The position numbers and the translations under genes were made by a program. This document shows, in pieces, positions 11,213 to 21,202 of a stretch of DNA of 64,000 nt. Each line of letters starts with the position of its first letter. The stretch's first letter is position 1. The notes beneath the pieces were generated by a model. That model searched no databases, was not told the origin of the DNA, and worked only from the letters and a program-made list of their open reading frames with translations. Where the stretch lies: assembly GCA_021234155.1 (NCBI GenBank), contig JAJEKV010000072.1, forward strand, positions 6,179,676 through 6,243,675, written 5' to 3'. This stretch comes from Isoetes taiwanensis. Its lineage: Eukaryota; Streptophyta; Lycopodiopsida; Isoetales; Isoetaceae.

Positions 11213-11459
11213 CCATTGATGTTAGGCAGATGCTGTGCAAACCGGCTAACCGGCTGAAATCTATAATCTGTGTGCATCCGAGGCTAACTCCGGAGGGGAT
11301 CGGGCTAGATTGATCTAGGGCTGGGTTCAAATGGCTCTCAGGTAACTCTAGGATTCCGGGCAATTTAGTTGGGTCATTCCATTTTCTATATTTCCCTTCA
11401 TTTTGACTGCATTGGATTTAGGATCTTAGGAGAGGCCAGGGCTCATTGCATTGCCGATT

Positions 11460-11656
11460 TTGTAAGTGCTCAAGCTTCTTTTGAAGGAGGGATTCCATTT
11501 CGTCATTGCCAGATTTATTTGCCAATCTTCGGAATATGAGTGTCTGGGAAATCTTCGAAAGTTATGGATATGTGGAACTAGATGTGTCTGGAACTGGGGT
11601 AACAGGTGCAATCCCGTCCTTTTTAAATTTCTTAAGAATTTGAAAAGCTTTAAGAT
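11460..11656 (+). pseudogene. LRR-encoding fragment
   Basis: Two frames give LRR-like pieces: ECLGNLRKLWI, and after a one-base shift VELDVSGTGVTGAIPSFL, then back to KFLKNLKSFKI. The spacing fits a plant LRR (LxxLxxLxVSGTxxTGAIPSFL). The piece ends at a strong donor (ACA then GTAAGT) near 11660. There is no start, signal peptide or kinase. I read it as a captured or decayed exon of an LRR protein; the exact family is unclear. Confidence 0.45.
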
Positions 11657-11664
11657 AACAGTAA

Positions 11665-12118
11665 GTTATATGCTTATATTGGTACCGAGTATCTTGGCAT
11701 GCTTTTTGTACATGGTACCTTGGCACAGTTTCTTCCCTCATTTCTTTGTTGCTTTGGTGGAGTTCATATAAATTCAAGGATTTTGTGCTCTGCACACATA
11801 AGCTGTTGCAAAAGACTGTATTGTCTTCTATTGCGGCCAGGGATTTGAGGAACCATAACATGCCTTTCCCCTTTCTTGCATGTTATGTCCTGTACACTAG
11901 AGGTAGCCAGTGATTTCGACCAGGTAAGACATTCCTAGGCGATTGATTCTATGTTACGTTCCCTACTTTTTTCGGGAAGGCGTACAAGTGTTCTTCCTTA
12001 AAGGATGACATCAAAAATGTCATTTGGGAGCAATATCTTCAGATTCATACTTACTCATAGCAAACAGTTGTGCTCATGGTGATTTGTGTTCTCTGCTTTT
12101 CTATGTTATTTATGTGGT
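11665..12118. other. No gene recognised
   Basis: Noncoding sequence between the LRR fragment and the poly(A) end. It may be the interior of the element that ends at 12233, but I see no reverse transcriptase remnant. Confidence 0.4.
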
Positions 12119-12233
12119 GGGTAGTGTTGCTCTAGTGGATATCTTCTCCACTGGTTTTGAGTCCCCCATGTACTCTTTATATTCTTTTGAGTAATAAAGG
12201 TCCACGTTCATAAAAAAAAAAAAAAAAAAAAAA
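12119..12233 (+). mobile_element. 3' end of a LINE-like retroelement with poly(A)
   Basis: GTTGCTCTAGTGGATATC and GTCCCCCATGTACTCTTTAT lead to GAGTAATAAAGG (polyadenylation signal at about 12191-12199) and a run of 24 As at 12210-12233. This arrangement is typical of plant L1-type 3' ends. The upstream body may extend to 11085, but coding evidence is lacking. Confidence 0.55.
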
Positions 12234-12235
12234 AT

Positions 12236-12806
12236 CAAAGAAGACCATGGCTGCCAGGGTCTTGATCTTTTCCTCTGCATCTGAGTAGAGGACTCGACCT
12301 CTGGGTTCATGTGAGGCTCTGTTTCTAGCCTAGGTCCTTCTTTAGGGCTCATGTGAGGCTTTGCTGCTTCTAGTCTAAGTTCGTCTAACTCTTGTGGATT
12401 CATAGCGACTTTAGAAAAAGCGTAGCCCAGCTAGCGATATGCCAATGATAGCAAAGCGACAACAATACCTAAAAGTGAGGAAAAAAACCCGACTTTAGTG
12501 GTGTCGATAAGCCGAAATAGTTCATTAAGATTCTAGTAAACTCACCGACTTTCAAGTTTGGCCAGTTCGTTGGGCATGCTTGTTTTCTCTGATTCACTTA
12601 ATAATCGCCTCGGCCAAATGATTTCTCTGCTTGCGAGAGGCGGATCCATATTAGTCTGCGCTAGACATTGGGTACCGGTTTCGTTTCTTGCTACACCATG
12701 AGATAAGCTGTTCGTTGAGCTTACCTGATACCACTGTTGTGGATTTCGCGTTCCTCGAGTCTCGGCCCTAATGCGGATTTGTATAGCGATTAATTCTGCA
12801 TGTCGA
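12236..12806 (-). other. Unassigned sequence between poly(A) tail and copia element
   Basis: The minus strand has an open stretch (MDPPLASREIIWPRRLLSES at about 12650) with a GTGAGT donor near 12535, and a Pro/Glu-rich frame (12238-12403) after a possible acceptor. A TGGTATCAG string at 12724-12732 mimics an initiator-tRNA primer binding site but could be chance. Copia coding similarity ends at about 12805, so a junction lies there. Confidence 0.3.
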
Positions 12807-13406
12807 CTACCTCGAGTTTTTGTCATGACTTCTAGTATAACAGATTCCAAGCTGCAATGTACCATTCAAATATCTAAGAACACGTTTAGCTGTAATCCAA
12901 TGTTCCCAGCCTGGATTATTCAAATATCTACTCAATAAATTTACTACAAATGCAATATCTGGTCTAGTGGCATTTGCCACATATAGCAAACTTCTGATAA
13001 GTTCTCTGTATGGTATTCTTTACATTTTTCTGTTGTCTTCTACAGTCACAGGCGACATATCTCCACATATTCTCTTATTAACCACCAAGGGAGTTGGTAC
13101 TGGCTTACATTCTGTCATAAAGAAATCATCCAGTATCTTTCTAATGCCATGTACCTGTGTTAAAATCAACACTCCAGCATGTCTATCTCTATAATCTTCC
13201 ATGCCCAAAAGTTTCCTCAAGCCACCAAGATCACTCATTTGAAATCTATTTTTCAAAATATCTTTGCAATCATTTAAAATACTTTGATCACTTGCGCTCA
13301 TAACACAATCATCAACATATAAAGCTGTAATGCAGAATTTACCATTCACTTTCTTTATGTACAAATTACCCTCACTTTCTAATTTCTCGAGATAATAGGA
13401 ACCCAT
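12807..13406 (-). pseudogene. Copia reverse transcriptase C-half and RNase H linker
   Basis: Frame 13020-13406 has FCITALYVDDCVMSASD, carrying the catalytic YVDD box of copia RT, then FQMSDLGGLRKLLGMED. After a frameshift near 13000, frame 12807-12989 gives LLYVANATRPDIAFVVNLLS and KRVLRYLNGTLQLGICYT, the conserved lead-in to RNase H. The RNase H catalytic core is missing. Confidence 0.85.
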
Positions 13407-14271
13407 TTATGCATACATACCATTGTCTAGCCGCCTGCTTAAGCCCATATACCGCTTTTTTTACTTTGCAGTCTTTGTCACCTTGCACCTCAAAGCCAAC
13501 CGGCTGCTCCACATAGATCTTTTCATCCAAAACTCCATTCAGGAATGCAGTCTTTACATCCATATGATCAAGTTCCAAATCATGCTCCACTGCTAAAGCA
13601 ATTAAAGCTCGCAAAGTATCATGATAATCTTTACCATACTTCTGTGTAAAACCACGAGCCACAAGTCTTGCTTTGTACCTTTCAATTTTCCCGTCCGGTC
13701 CTTTCTTTATTTTGAAAATCCACTTACACCCGACTACATTTTTCTCTTTTGGTCGAGATGCAAGGTCATAGGTACCTGTATGTCTGAATGGCTCGAGCTC
13801 TTCACACATAGCCTTTCTCCACTTATCTGCATCTAGTGAATTGACAGCTTCGTCATATGTTTTAGGCTCCATGATATTTGTCACAGAATGTGGCCGTTGC
13901 TCCCGTGTGCTGTCTCCTAATTCATACTCTTTGAATCTTGATGGTGGTCTTCGCTCCCCAGTACTTCTACCATGCTCATTTCTCCCATATAATGATGTAT
14001 CAAAAGATACTTCCTGCTTCAATCTTTCTGCATCACTTCTATGCAAATGAGTTTCTTCCACGGACGACTCTTCTACACTTGCAGGTTCTAGTTCTTCAGT
14101 TTGCTCTTCCAAGCTTATCTCCATACTCTGATCTTCTAGTTCTGCTACTCTACCTTCAGGTTGCTCCTCTGTATCATCATCTTCTACCTCTTGAGCCTGT
14201 ACAACTTCTACTTGATATTCTTCCTTTTCTATGTCATCGGCATCATCACAAACCAACCTGTTGAAGCCCAA
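13372..14271 (-). pseudogene. Copia linker and reverse transcriptase N-half
   Basis: An acidic linker (EVEDDDTEEQPEGRVAELED) is followed by the RVT_2 start, MEPKTYDEAVNSLDADKWRK. Next come VGCKWIFKIKKGPDGKIERY, KARLVARGFTQKYGKDYHDT, LDHMDVKTAFLNGVLDEKIY and AVYGLKQAARQWY. The usual F(S/A)PVV.. segment between DYHDT and LRALIALA is missing: an in-frame deletion of about nine residues in a core motif. The frame breaks near 13400 before the YVDD part. Confidence 0.88.
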
Positions 14272-14612
14272 GGTTGACTTTCTTCCCTTTTTTGTGTCAA
14301 ACTTTGTGTCACAACTCTATCTTTATAAAACTTAGTTTCATCAAACACCACGTCTCGAATTACATAGATTTTCCTAGGTTTGGGATTATACAATCTGTAT
14401 CCCTGCTCCTCACAACCAACTAGATAAGTCTCTATGCTTCGATCATCTAACTTGGACTGCAATTCCTCGGGTACATACATATATGCTAAACAACCATATG
14501 CTCGCAATCTTTCCACAGACTGTTTTTGTCCAGACCACACCTCCTCAGGAATTCTCCCTTCAATACCAGATGATGCTGGATGTAGCATGCAGCCTGTACT
14601 GCTTTTGCCCAT
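14229..14612 (-). pseudogene. Copia integrase C-terminal region
   Basis: It encodes IPEEVWSGQKQSVERLRAYG, CLAYMYVPEELQSKLDDRSI and YRLYNPKPRKIYVIRDVVFD. This is the conserved region after the copia integrase core (P.E.W.G.KP....R.FG...Y...YDP...RDV.F.E). It joins its neighbours through frameshifts near 14590 and 14260. Confidence 0.85.
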
Positions 14613-15610
14613 AAATAGTTGGGTAATCCTGCATGTTTTAGCATAGATCTTACTGCATCCATAAGAGTTCTGTTCTTTCTCTCAGCAATACCGTTCTGTT
14701 GTGGGGTATGTCTACAAGTAAATTGATGTCGGATCCCCTTCTCACGACAAAACTGCATGAATGCCCCAGACATATATTCTCCCCCTGAATCTGAGCGCAA
14801 GCGTTTCAACTTCCTAGACGTCTCTCGTTCAGCTTCTGCTAGATACAATTGGAATGCCTGGAAGGCTCGATCCTTTGATTTCAGAAAATAACACTTTGCT
14901 CTCTGAGAAAAATCATCTATAAACGTCATAAAGTATGTTTTGCCACTCATACTTTGGACATGCATTGGACCACACAAGTCACTATGCACCAAGTTCAAAA
15001 TTCCTAGCGTTTTAGCAACGTGAGACCGGAAAGTGTTTCTAGTCTGCTTCCCAAGCATACACCCATGGCATATTCTATGTTCACTTGCATCTATGTTAGA
15101 CAAACCCTCTACCAATTCATGTTTGCTCATAATTTTTATAGTTCCGTCACTTACATGAGCACACCTCAGATGCCACAATTCCAGAGAGCTAATACTCCCA
15201 ATACAAGGAAAAGCATCCAAGCAATATAGTTTACCCCTTCTCCTAGCATATATATTTCTACCATTACCCACCATTTCACAACGAGATGCATCAAAATTTA
15301 CTTTGCACCCTGCATCTACCAAGTCTGCTACCGAAATTAAATTGAACAACATACCAGGGGTATACAGCACGTTTTCCAAACTCACTTTTTCTTCACCATT
15401 GTGAAAGAACTCCAACTTTCTGCAACCTTTAACTTCGTGTAAATTACCATTTCCCATTTGTACGTAAGGGGTCTCAGATTCCTTTAATTTTTTTATCAAC
15501 TTCTCTGAAGCAATAACAGTCCTTTCTGCCCCAGAATCAATAGTTAAAGAAACTGCTGCTGAATCCCTTTCCATGGCCACAAATTGTAACAAACTTCGTT
15601 CTGATACCAC
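14486..15610 (-). pseudogene. Copia protease, GAG-pre-integrase and integrase
   Basis: The protease active site reads LTIDSGAERTV (DSGA), followed by the pre-integrase region LELWHLRCAHVSDGTIK and HRICHGCMLGKQTR (HHCC zinc finger). The integrase core has LVHSDLCGPM, FIDDFSQRAKCYFLKSKD, LRSDSGGEYMSGAFMQFC and HTPQQNGIAERKNRTLMD. The D..D..E catalytic triad positions are present (HSDLCG, FIDDFS, QNGIAE). It is the longest intact frame of the element (374 codons) but ends in a frameshift. Confidence 0.92.
15598..15610 (-). promoter_or_regulatory. Primer binding site of the copia element
   Basis: TGGTATCAGAACG on the minus strand begins like the complement of plant initiator-tRNA-Met 3' ends (TGGTATCAGAGC). 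It directly follows a candidate LTR terminus ending ATAACA and precedes the protease. Confidence 0.65.
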
Positions 15611-15623
15611 TGTTATAATTTGT

Positions 15624-15690
15624 GCCCGGGATTTGAACCCAGAGAAAATACACTACACAGCCCCGCCTCCTACCAATTGGCTTTACCAGT
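15624..15690 (-). other. tRNA-like A/B-box sequence next to the primer binding site
   Basis: The minus strand carries TGGTAAAGCCAATTGGTAGG (A-box-like, 15669-15688) and GGTTCAAATCC (perfect B-box, 15629-15639), about 49 bp apart. This Pol III internal promoter layout could be a decayed tRNA or SINE head inside the LTR region. No cloverleaf is convincing. Confidence 0.4.
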
Positions 15691-17849
15691 CTGATACCAA
15701 TGCAAAATTCACCAGCAGATCCAATAGTCTGCTGTCTTTACATGCAGCAACAGCTACCTTCAGATAGGAATCTCAAGCAGATCAACAATCAGCTGGCTTT
15801 ATAGCAGAACCAGCAACCTTCTTATCAGGATAACAAAAGCAATCAGAGGGCTATATTTTTATGAGCGATTCGCTGCATCTGGAGCAATCCAGGTAAAAAA
15901 CCCAGAGCACATGGCGATCCACCGCTTGTTCAAGAGTTCGGGCTAGAAAAGCCTGGGCAACAAAAATATTCATAAAAGAAACATCAGCAGGCAGTTTTCG
16001 GCATCCCCTGAAGACCCATAAAGAATCCAACCAAATCCGACCTGTTTACAACTGATTTCGGCTGATTCCATATTACAAACAGTAACCAACTATTCGACTG
16101 TGTATCTCTCCCACTAATGCCTCAGCAATATGAATCGGCTCCTTTCCACAATTCTATTGCTTCTATCTGCCAAAGCTACCAAGAACCCACTCCGGTTTGC
16201 TCTGATTCCTTCACACCGCTCTCTCCATCCGGCCTCTGTTTTTATCACTTCCATCCACCGACTTACTCTGTTTTTCCTTCATTTTTTCTTTTGCCACGTC
16301 ATCTAAACTTCAACCATTAAAACTAACGTTTGCTAGATACAACTGAATGCTGGATGCTAATTTTCATCATATTCTTCACATACAGCACATCTATTCTTCA
16401 TTCCATGATATACTAACAAAATGTGTTCTTCACTGGTTTAGTTCTCGGCTTTCTCATGATCTTCAGATGGTAGTTCTGAAAACTGGGCAAGCATGTAATT
16501 GGATTTCTTCAGAACAAGTTTCCTTCTGCTCTGTTATTCGGGACAAATGTCTCACCAAGTTTCTTCACGATATTTTTTTTCATTCATATGCTCTGCCTTC
16601 ACGATATTTTTTCTCTGTTCATATCTTCTGCACCGTCCACCTGCCAATCCGTATTCTTGGTTGAGGTATTTTCCTTCCCTCAGGTGCAGGGGACTATCGT
16701 CCCAATCTGATTTCGCTCCACAGCCTTAGCTCCAAGTTAGAACATCCAAGTTTTTGCAGAGATTATTAAGCTAACACACACGCCATGCAGACGTCGTTAA
16801 GCTAAGACAGAAACCATGTATTCGGATCCTCTTCTGCCACAGTCCAGTTGAACATTCTCATTTGATATCTTGGGCTCACCAAAACAGGTATTTTGAGCGC
16901 ATCTCACCAAGCTTTGCACTGAATAGCTTTGTCAATACATTCCGGGCCCCAAATCTGACCAGCAAATACACTGATCTGCTAATGGGCAGCTGAAGAACTT
17001 CTGTGTTCCACTCACATGATCTTTATCATATCAAGTAAGTTATGATTGGGGATTTTCTTTCCTCGTCGGCCAACACCACAGCACTTGAGCCACAACAACA
17101 AAGGAGGATCTGCCCACCACTGACTCTTTCTCATTCCGACCATAAGCTTTAAACAGAGTTAATTTTTGTGACAAAATGGCTTGGACAAACAAGATCCTTG
17201 GCATCCAATGGCTTTTTCTGGCATGGGTCAGTCAAAAGCATCCTACTACGAATTTTTCCAGATGGCTCCTATTCTCATTTTTCCACTGTAAACGGATTTT
17301 CAGAAGTTTTCGTGAGTCTGCAAAATGAAGCCCATGGCCCCTCACGACGTGGCTTCCCCACATCACGCGCTTCACGGTTGGGTACAACTCTGCTCTTGCC
17401 TGGCACTACTCAGAACCCTCACGACATGGCTTTGCTTTGGCAACCCGGCACCATAAGACGGTGGCTCTTCTTGTGGTTGCTGCACTAGAATACCATTCCG
17501 GGCCAGCGGCCAGGGCCCAGGCCAAGTTTTCTGCATCCAGACTTCAATTCTTCAGGGCAATCACCTGTAGCTTCCACAACAAAATCCCTATAAGTGCTTA
17601 TGGTTTCTCTACTCCAGACTCTGTTGAAGAACTAAGGCCCATCACGGCGTGGCCCATCCCTCCAGAACTTCAGCGACCCATGGCCTTGTTCTTAAATAAT
17701 GGATCGATATATTGATAGACAGAAATGCCTCTGTCGTGGCTCACAGATCATGGATTGAATAGAGAACAAAAATGAAAAGTCTATTCTAATACATCAGTTA
17801 CGCCTCTTCAGACCAGACGCGCCCATTGGATATGAAACAGGAGAAAGGT
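15691..17849. other. Probable copia LTR/noncoding sequence, no gene
   Basis: About 2.1 kb with only short frames lacking domains. Being upstream of the primer binding site in the minus orientation, it should contain the 5' LTR. I cannot place the LTR start because the partner LTR is missing. Confidence 0.35.
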
Positions 17850-18290
17850 CATTTAGCGACGTCTGTAGCGACGTCTGGGTCACGTCCATGCGACATCTGA
17901 CCATGTGACACAAACGTGATGCAGACGTCGCTAGAGACACGTCGCATGCGACGCGGTACTAGACGTCGCATGCGACGTATATAGACGTGACGAATACGTG
18001 ACGAATACGTGACATAGACGTCGCATGTGACGTATACTAGACGTCGCAGCCACGTGTCATATTTATAAAAAATTGACGTGGAATAAAAAATCCACGTGGA
18101 ATATAATATCCACGTGTAATAAAAATTCCACGTGTAATAAAAAAAGCCACATGTAATTAAAAAAGCTATGTGGAATAAAAAAACTAGACGTCGCATGCGA
18201 CATTACGTAAAAAATTTTGAAAAATCCACGTGTAATAAAAAAATCTACGTGTAATAAAAAATGTAGACGTCGCATGCGACGTCCTGTAAA
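17850..18290. repeat. GACGTC palindrome cluster
   Basis: This dense cluster holds the 18-bp palindrome GACGTCGCATGCGACGTC and variants (about 17945, 17965, 18020, 18185, 18265), GACGTCTGTAGCGACGTC at 17860, and about nine CCACGTGTAATAAAAA/CCACGTGGAATA units. Clustered short palindromes are typical of subterminal transposase-binding regions of CACTA (En/Spm) elements. The same motif recurs at 27525, 34290 and 42965-43640. Confidence 0.7.
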
Positions 18291-18461
18291 AAGAATTAAA
18301 AAAATAAATAAATGTTTTGCTTAGATAATTACAATATGATGTACAAGAGACAAAAGGCATGTCACTTTTTTTTTTAAATTGAAAATCATGTATTGTATTT
18401 TATATTTTTAAATAATCACAAAAGACTCGTTAAGGAGAGTATCCACCCTTTTAGCCTAGAG

Positions 18462-18635
18462 CTAATCTATGTTAGACTCGGTGGAGCAGTCATCCGAGTA
18501 AGTGGTTTGAGGACGCCTCTGAACCTCAGCTTCAGGGTCGCGATTGGATGGCTCCCCACCAAAGTTCGACGCTCCCTCGTCGACCCCTCGTCCTGTGTCC
18601 TCGTCTAGGGCTTGGTTCATTTGTTCCACTGCTTC
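18462..18635 (-). CDS. Exon 9 (last) of an En/Spm-associated-like gene
   Basis: After the acceptor TTTTTATAG the frame reads EAVEQMNQALDEDTGRG, then an acidic/Ser-rich tail ending CSTESNID and a TAG stop (18462-18464). It joins the exon at 18702-18824 in phase 0. The E..QMN..L pattern resembles the C-terminal helix of plant transposase_24-type proteins. Exon numbering is my model. Confidence 0.5.
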   Translation of the reverse strand, partial: EAVEQMNQALDEDTGRGVDEGASNFGGEPSNRDPEAEVQRRPQTTYSDDCSTESNID

Positions 18636-18701
18636 CTATAAAAACCAGAAGAATATAGCATTAATGTAGTTCATAAAGTTATAATATTACATACAACGCA
18701 C

Positions 18702-18824
18702 ATTGGCATTCCCATGATGTGGGATAGTTCCCTCTTCGTATAACTGTTGATATAGATAAACAGCTCCACGAGTAGTGGCTATTTGTACGTGCTCCTTGCT
18801 AGGGGGAAACCCGTATAACCAGTA
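18702..18824 (-). CDS. Exon 8 of the En/Spm-associated-like gene
   Basis: It is bounded by an AG acceptor (GTCATAG) and a GTGCGT donor and is exactly 41 codons: YWLYGFPPSKEHVQIATTRG, then AVYLYQQLYEEGTIPHHGNA, then N. The G.PPS.E...ATTRG motif is placed like the G..P...E.F..TH..DG segment of transposase_24 (Ptta/En/Spm) proteins. Both junctions are phase 0. Confidence 0.5.
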
Positions 18825-18902
18825 CTATGACAATATGACCAGTATTAGCTAATGACATTTAAAGTTCTTATTAAAATTAATGTGAACTAATATAGCTCTT
18901 AC

Positions 18903-19028
18903 GAATCTATGGTGAAACCCTTTCCGACCGCCGGAGCCCAAATGAGATGGAGTTCGTCCACTTGTAGTTGCTTTCGTAGTCCGTTCTGTATGTTTCTGTT
19001 CTGGATCCTTTGCACGTTCGAATGCGAT
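18903..19028 (-). CDS. Exon 7 of the En/Spm-associated-like gene
   Basis: It is bounded by AATCAG and GTAAGA and is exactly 42 codons: IAFERAKDPEQKHTERTTKA, TTSGRTPSHLGSGGRKGFHH, RF. The charged stretch and the TSGRTPSHLGSGGRKGF motif recall the NR.K..HT.GSKSF segment of transposase_24 proteins. The match is by pattern only. Confidence 0.5.
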
Positions 19029-19095
19029 CTGATTCCAAGGCATACAACATTATCACAAGTTAAAGCGAACGAATGGCAAAAAAAAAAAGAAATAC

Positions 19096-19200
19096 CTTGA
19101 TATCTTCCTTGTGGAGATTAAGTGGTTTAGGGACTTTTGACCAAATCGCCTCCAACTTTTTTGCAATCCGACTTCAATTTATCAAGCACTCTTTGCCTTT
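19096..19200 (-). CDS. Exon 6 of the En/Spm-associated-like gene
   Basis: The frame QRVLDKLKSDCKK, then (after an A-run where the frame slips by one) LEAIWSKVPKPLNLHKEDIK, runs to a GTATTT donor, phase 0 with the next exon. The upstream acceptor is not certain. The A6 run at the frame slip could be a base-calling problem. Confidence 0.4.
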
Positions 19201-19263
19201 GATATAATAAAGTCAAAAAAATATATATTTTTTAATAAAATACGTATTTAACGTATTTAAACC

Positions 19264-19725
19264 TCATTTGGAAAAAAAAAAAATTTGTCTGTGAAAAGCT
19301 TCATGAAAGCGTCTGTCTGCGCGAAAGTTTAGGCGTCTGTGAAAAAAACCGTACAAAACAGCGTCTGTGAAATCGCGTCGAAAAAAAATCGGCGAAACCT
19401 TAACCTTTAGCGTTATGCGAAAGTATTTTCGGCGTCTGGCGTTTAAAATCCGCAATTTTTTTTTTTATTATTATTATTATTATTTTTCACGTCACAAATC
19501 TTCAATATCAGCGTCTGTGAAAATACTTTCAGCGTTATCGCGATCTGAGAAAGGTTCCAGCGTCTGTGAAAAGCGTCGCGATTTTCAGCTGTTTTTCGTC
19601 TGTGAAAAAAAATTCGGCGTCTGCGAAAATCTTCGACGCCGGAATTTTTTCGCCGTATTTTTTACGTTTTATCACGGCAAATATGTGTCAGTATCATACA
19701 ATTCATCACGTATTTAATTATAAAG
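19264..19725. repeat. GCGTCTGTGAAAA-rich low-complexity tract
   Basis: About ten degenerate copies of GCGTCTGTGAAAA, mixed with GCGAAA and CGTCG variants, occur here. CpG density is far above the surrounding sequence. It lies inside the presumed transposon interval, in a large intron or spacer. A similar CG-rich tract lies at 43890-44190. Confidence 0.6.
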
Positions 19726-20221
19726 CGTCTGTTGGACTATTGAACCTATCCCTGGTACCTCCTTTTTCGTTGAAGCTCGCCCATCATCGAAACGAGCTTC
19801 TTCCAGTTAAAGCTCTTTGCTTTTTCTATCTCTGGGAAAAACTCTTCCATTTTATTTTTGATGCTCTCTATTTCGCATTAGTCATAAGCGCCAGGCCACT
19901 CCCCTAGATCGCGGGGAGGCCATAAACGAGAGATATTGTTTGAAATCGCGTCCCTCAGTGTAGTATAAAAGACACTTCCTTTTAGGAAGATCGTCCCTGA
20001 AGCATAAATGGTGGGTATATAAAAGCGTGTTTATCTCTACCGTCAATATACATATCCCATCCCGATAGGAAACTTTTGAGCACTTTACAATTTATTCTAA
20101 GTGAAGAGAATGAACAAAACAACAAATTTAGATGGCAAAGTACTAATATTTGAGGTTGATATCTTAAATAATATGTTCACATAAAACTTTCACCAAAAAA
20201 TTATTATTATTATGATAGTCG

Positions 20222-20520
20222 GGTATTTCGGGGCCAAATCACCCGCCGACATACGTATCTAAAACAAAGTGAAATGGACGCTCTCCTTCAGTGACACGAC
20301 GTCGTCGGGATCCGGACCTCTCCAAGTCAGGCGATTTACGATGTCCTTGAGATCCCGAACCCGATAATTCTGGTGATTCATGTCGTCGTCGCCCTCTTGA
20401 ACCCTGTGAGTCCGTTGCTCCACTACCTCTTGACCTGGGAAGTAATGAGAATGAGCATCTTTAACATGCTGCAACCAAAGAAATGTTTGTGTTGAAATCT
20501 CCCTCCAAGTTCCTTGCACC
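20222..20520 (-). CDS. RS-rich exon(s) of the En/Spm-associated-like gene
   Basis: After the acceptor TTACTTCCCAG near 20437 the best frame gives SRGSGATDSQGSRGRRRHES, PELSGSGSQGHRKSPDLERS and VTEGERPFHFVLDTYVGG. A GTGATT donor near 20237 follows. An alternative open frame (DLKDIVNRLTWRGPDPDDVV) overlaps it. The Ser/Arg-rich reading fits the upstream exon, so I prefer it. It is likely a disordered basic region. Confidence 0.35.
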
Positions 20521-20754
20521 AGAAAAATCTATTCTCGTCTCATGCCTAGAACGGGAGTCCATACTACGTCTACTGACCTCGATATTCTCACGAGAACGTG
20601 GAGGCCGATAATCAACACTATGTCGATGGGGCATAGGAATTGAAACTGCCTAACCGGCATCGGTGCCTAACCGGCATCGGTGTCAAAGAGGCAAAATATG
20701 CTTGAATTTGTTCCCTCTCAGCGGGAGACATGCTTGCGGGGAGTGGCGGAGGAG
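20521..20754 (-). CDS. Exon 4 of the En/Spm-associated-like gene
   Basis: The acceptor GCTTCGGCAG precedes APPPLPASMSPAEREQIQAY and FASLTPMPVR. A 17-bp tandem duplication (20652-20685, TAACCGGCATCGGTGCC twice) then breaks the frame. Downstream the reading resumes as RHSVDYRPPRSRENIEVSRR, SMDSRSRHETRIDFSG up to a GTGCAAG donor. The duplication is a recent lesion. Confidence 0.45.
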
Positions 20755-20831
20755 CTGCCGAAGCACAAATATCACGCAAAAAACAATTCATTTATTTATT
20801 ATTTTTATAAAAGCTATCTTAATACCCAAAC

Positions 20832-20929
20832 CTGTTGCTGTAGTGACAGATGAAGGTTGGCTGCTTGGAACATCAGCACGATACCTCATGGAGTCCTCCT
20901 CCTATTTTCTCTAAACTCTTCCGTTTCCT
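20832..20929 (-). CDS. Exon 3 of the En/Spm-associated-like gene
   Basis: It lies between GTTGTGTAG and GTTTGG and reads EETEEFREN, then after a one-base slip in a purine run EEDSMRYRADVPSSQPSSVT and TAT. Its end phase matches exon 4 (G|CT gives Ala). Confidence 0.4.
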
Positions 20930-21012
20930 CTACACAACAAATTAAAACTCCATGCATAAACCTACATACCTAGTTAGAGGGTAAAGCGTATAAAAACTAT
21001 ATAAATACTGAC

Positions 21013-21078
21013 CTTCGTCTTCGTCATTCTCCCTACGATTGCGATTACCTTTATTCATCGCCGAGAAAACTAGAACAC
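21013..21078 (-). CDS. Exon 2 of the En/Spm-associated-like gene
   Basis: It lies between TTGATCTAG and GTCAGT. The phase-1 join to exon 1 gives GVLVFSAMNKGNRNRRENDE then DEG. It is short, basic then acidic, and phase-compatible on both sides. Confidence 0.5.
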
Positions 21079-21202
21079 CTAGATCAAAAGAAATTATGAG
21101 AGAAACATTTGATAACCATAAATGATATGGTTGCAATAATAAGATGACACTTACAAACTATACAGATCATAAATAGTACTTTGATGGTTTGAAATGTGCT
21201 AC

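Larger units (their letters stand above)
12807..15612 (-). mobile_element. Degenerate Ty1/copia retrotransposon, gag deleted
   Basis: Read on the minus strand, the order is primer binding site (15598-15610), protease, GAG-pre-integrase, integrase, reverse transcriptase and the start of RNase H, the order of Ty1/copia. At least four frameshifts separate the pieces. There is no gag: protease starts about 40 bp after the binding site. The 3' end is lost at about 12805, within RT/RNase H. No matching LTR pair is visible in the window. Confidence 0.9.

Noticed and set aside
12724-12738. Second primer binding site (TGGTATCAG) implying another LTR element
   Set aside because: The context also reads as an exon end with a GTAAGC donor, and no LTR borders or gag could be shown, so it was not annotated as an element.
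15691-17760. Short plus-strand frames as genes
   Set aside because: No domains or splice context. Position suggests LTR or noncoding sequence.
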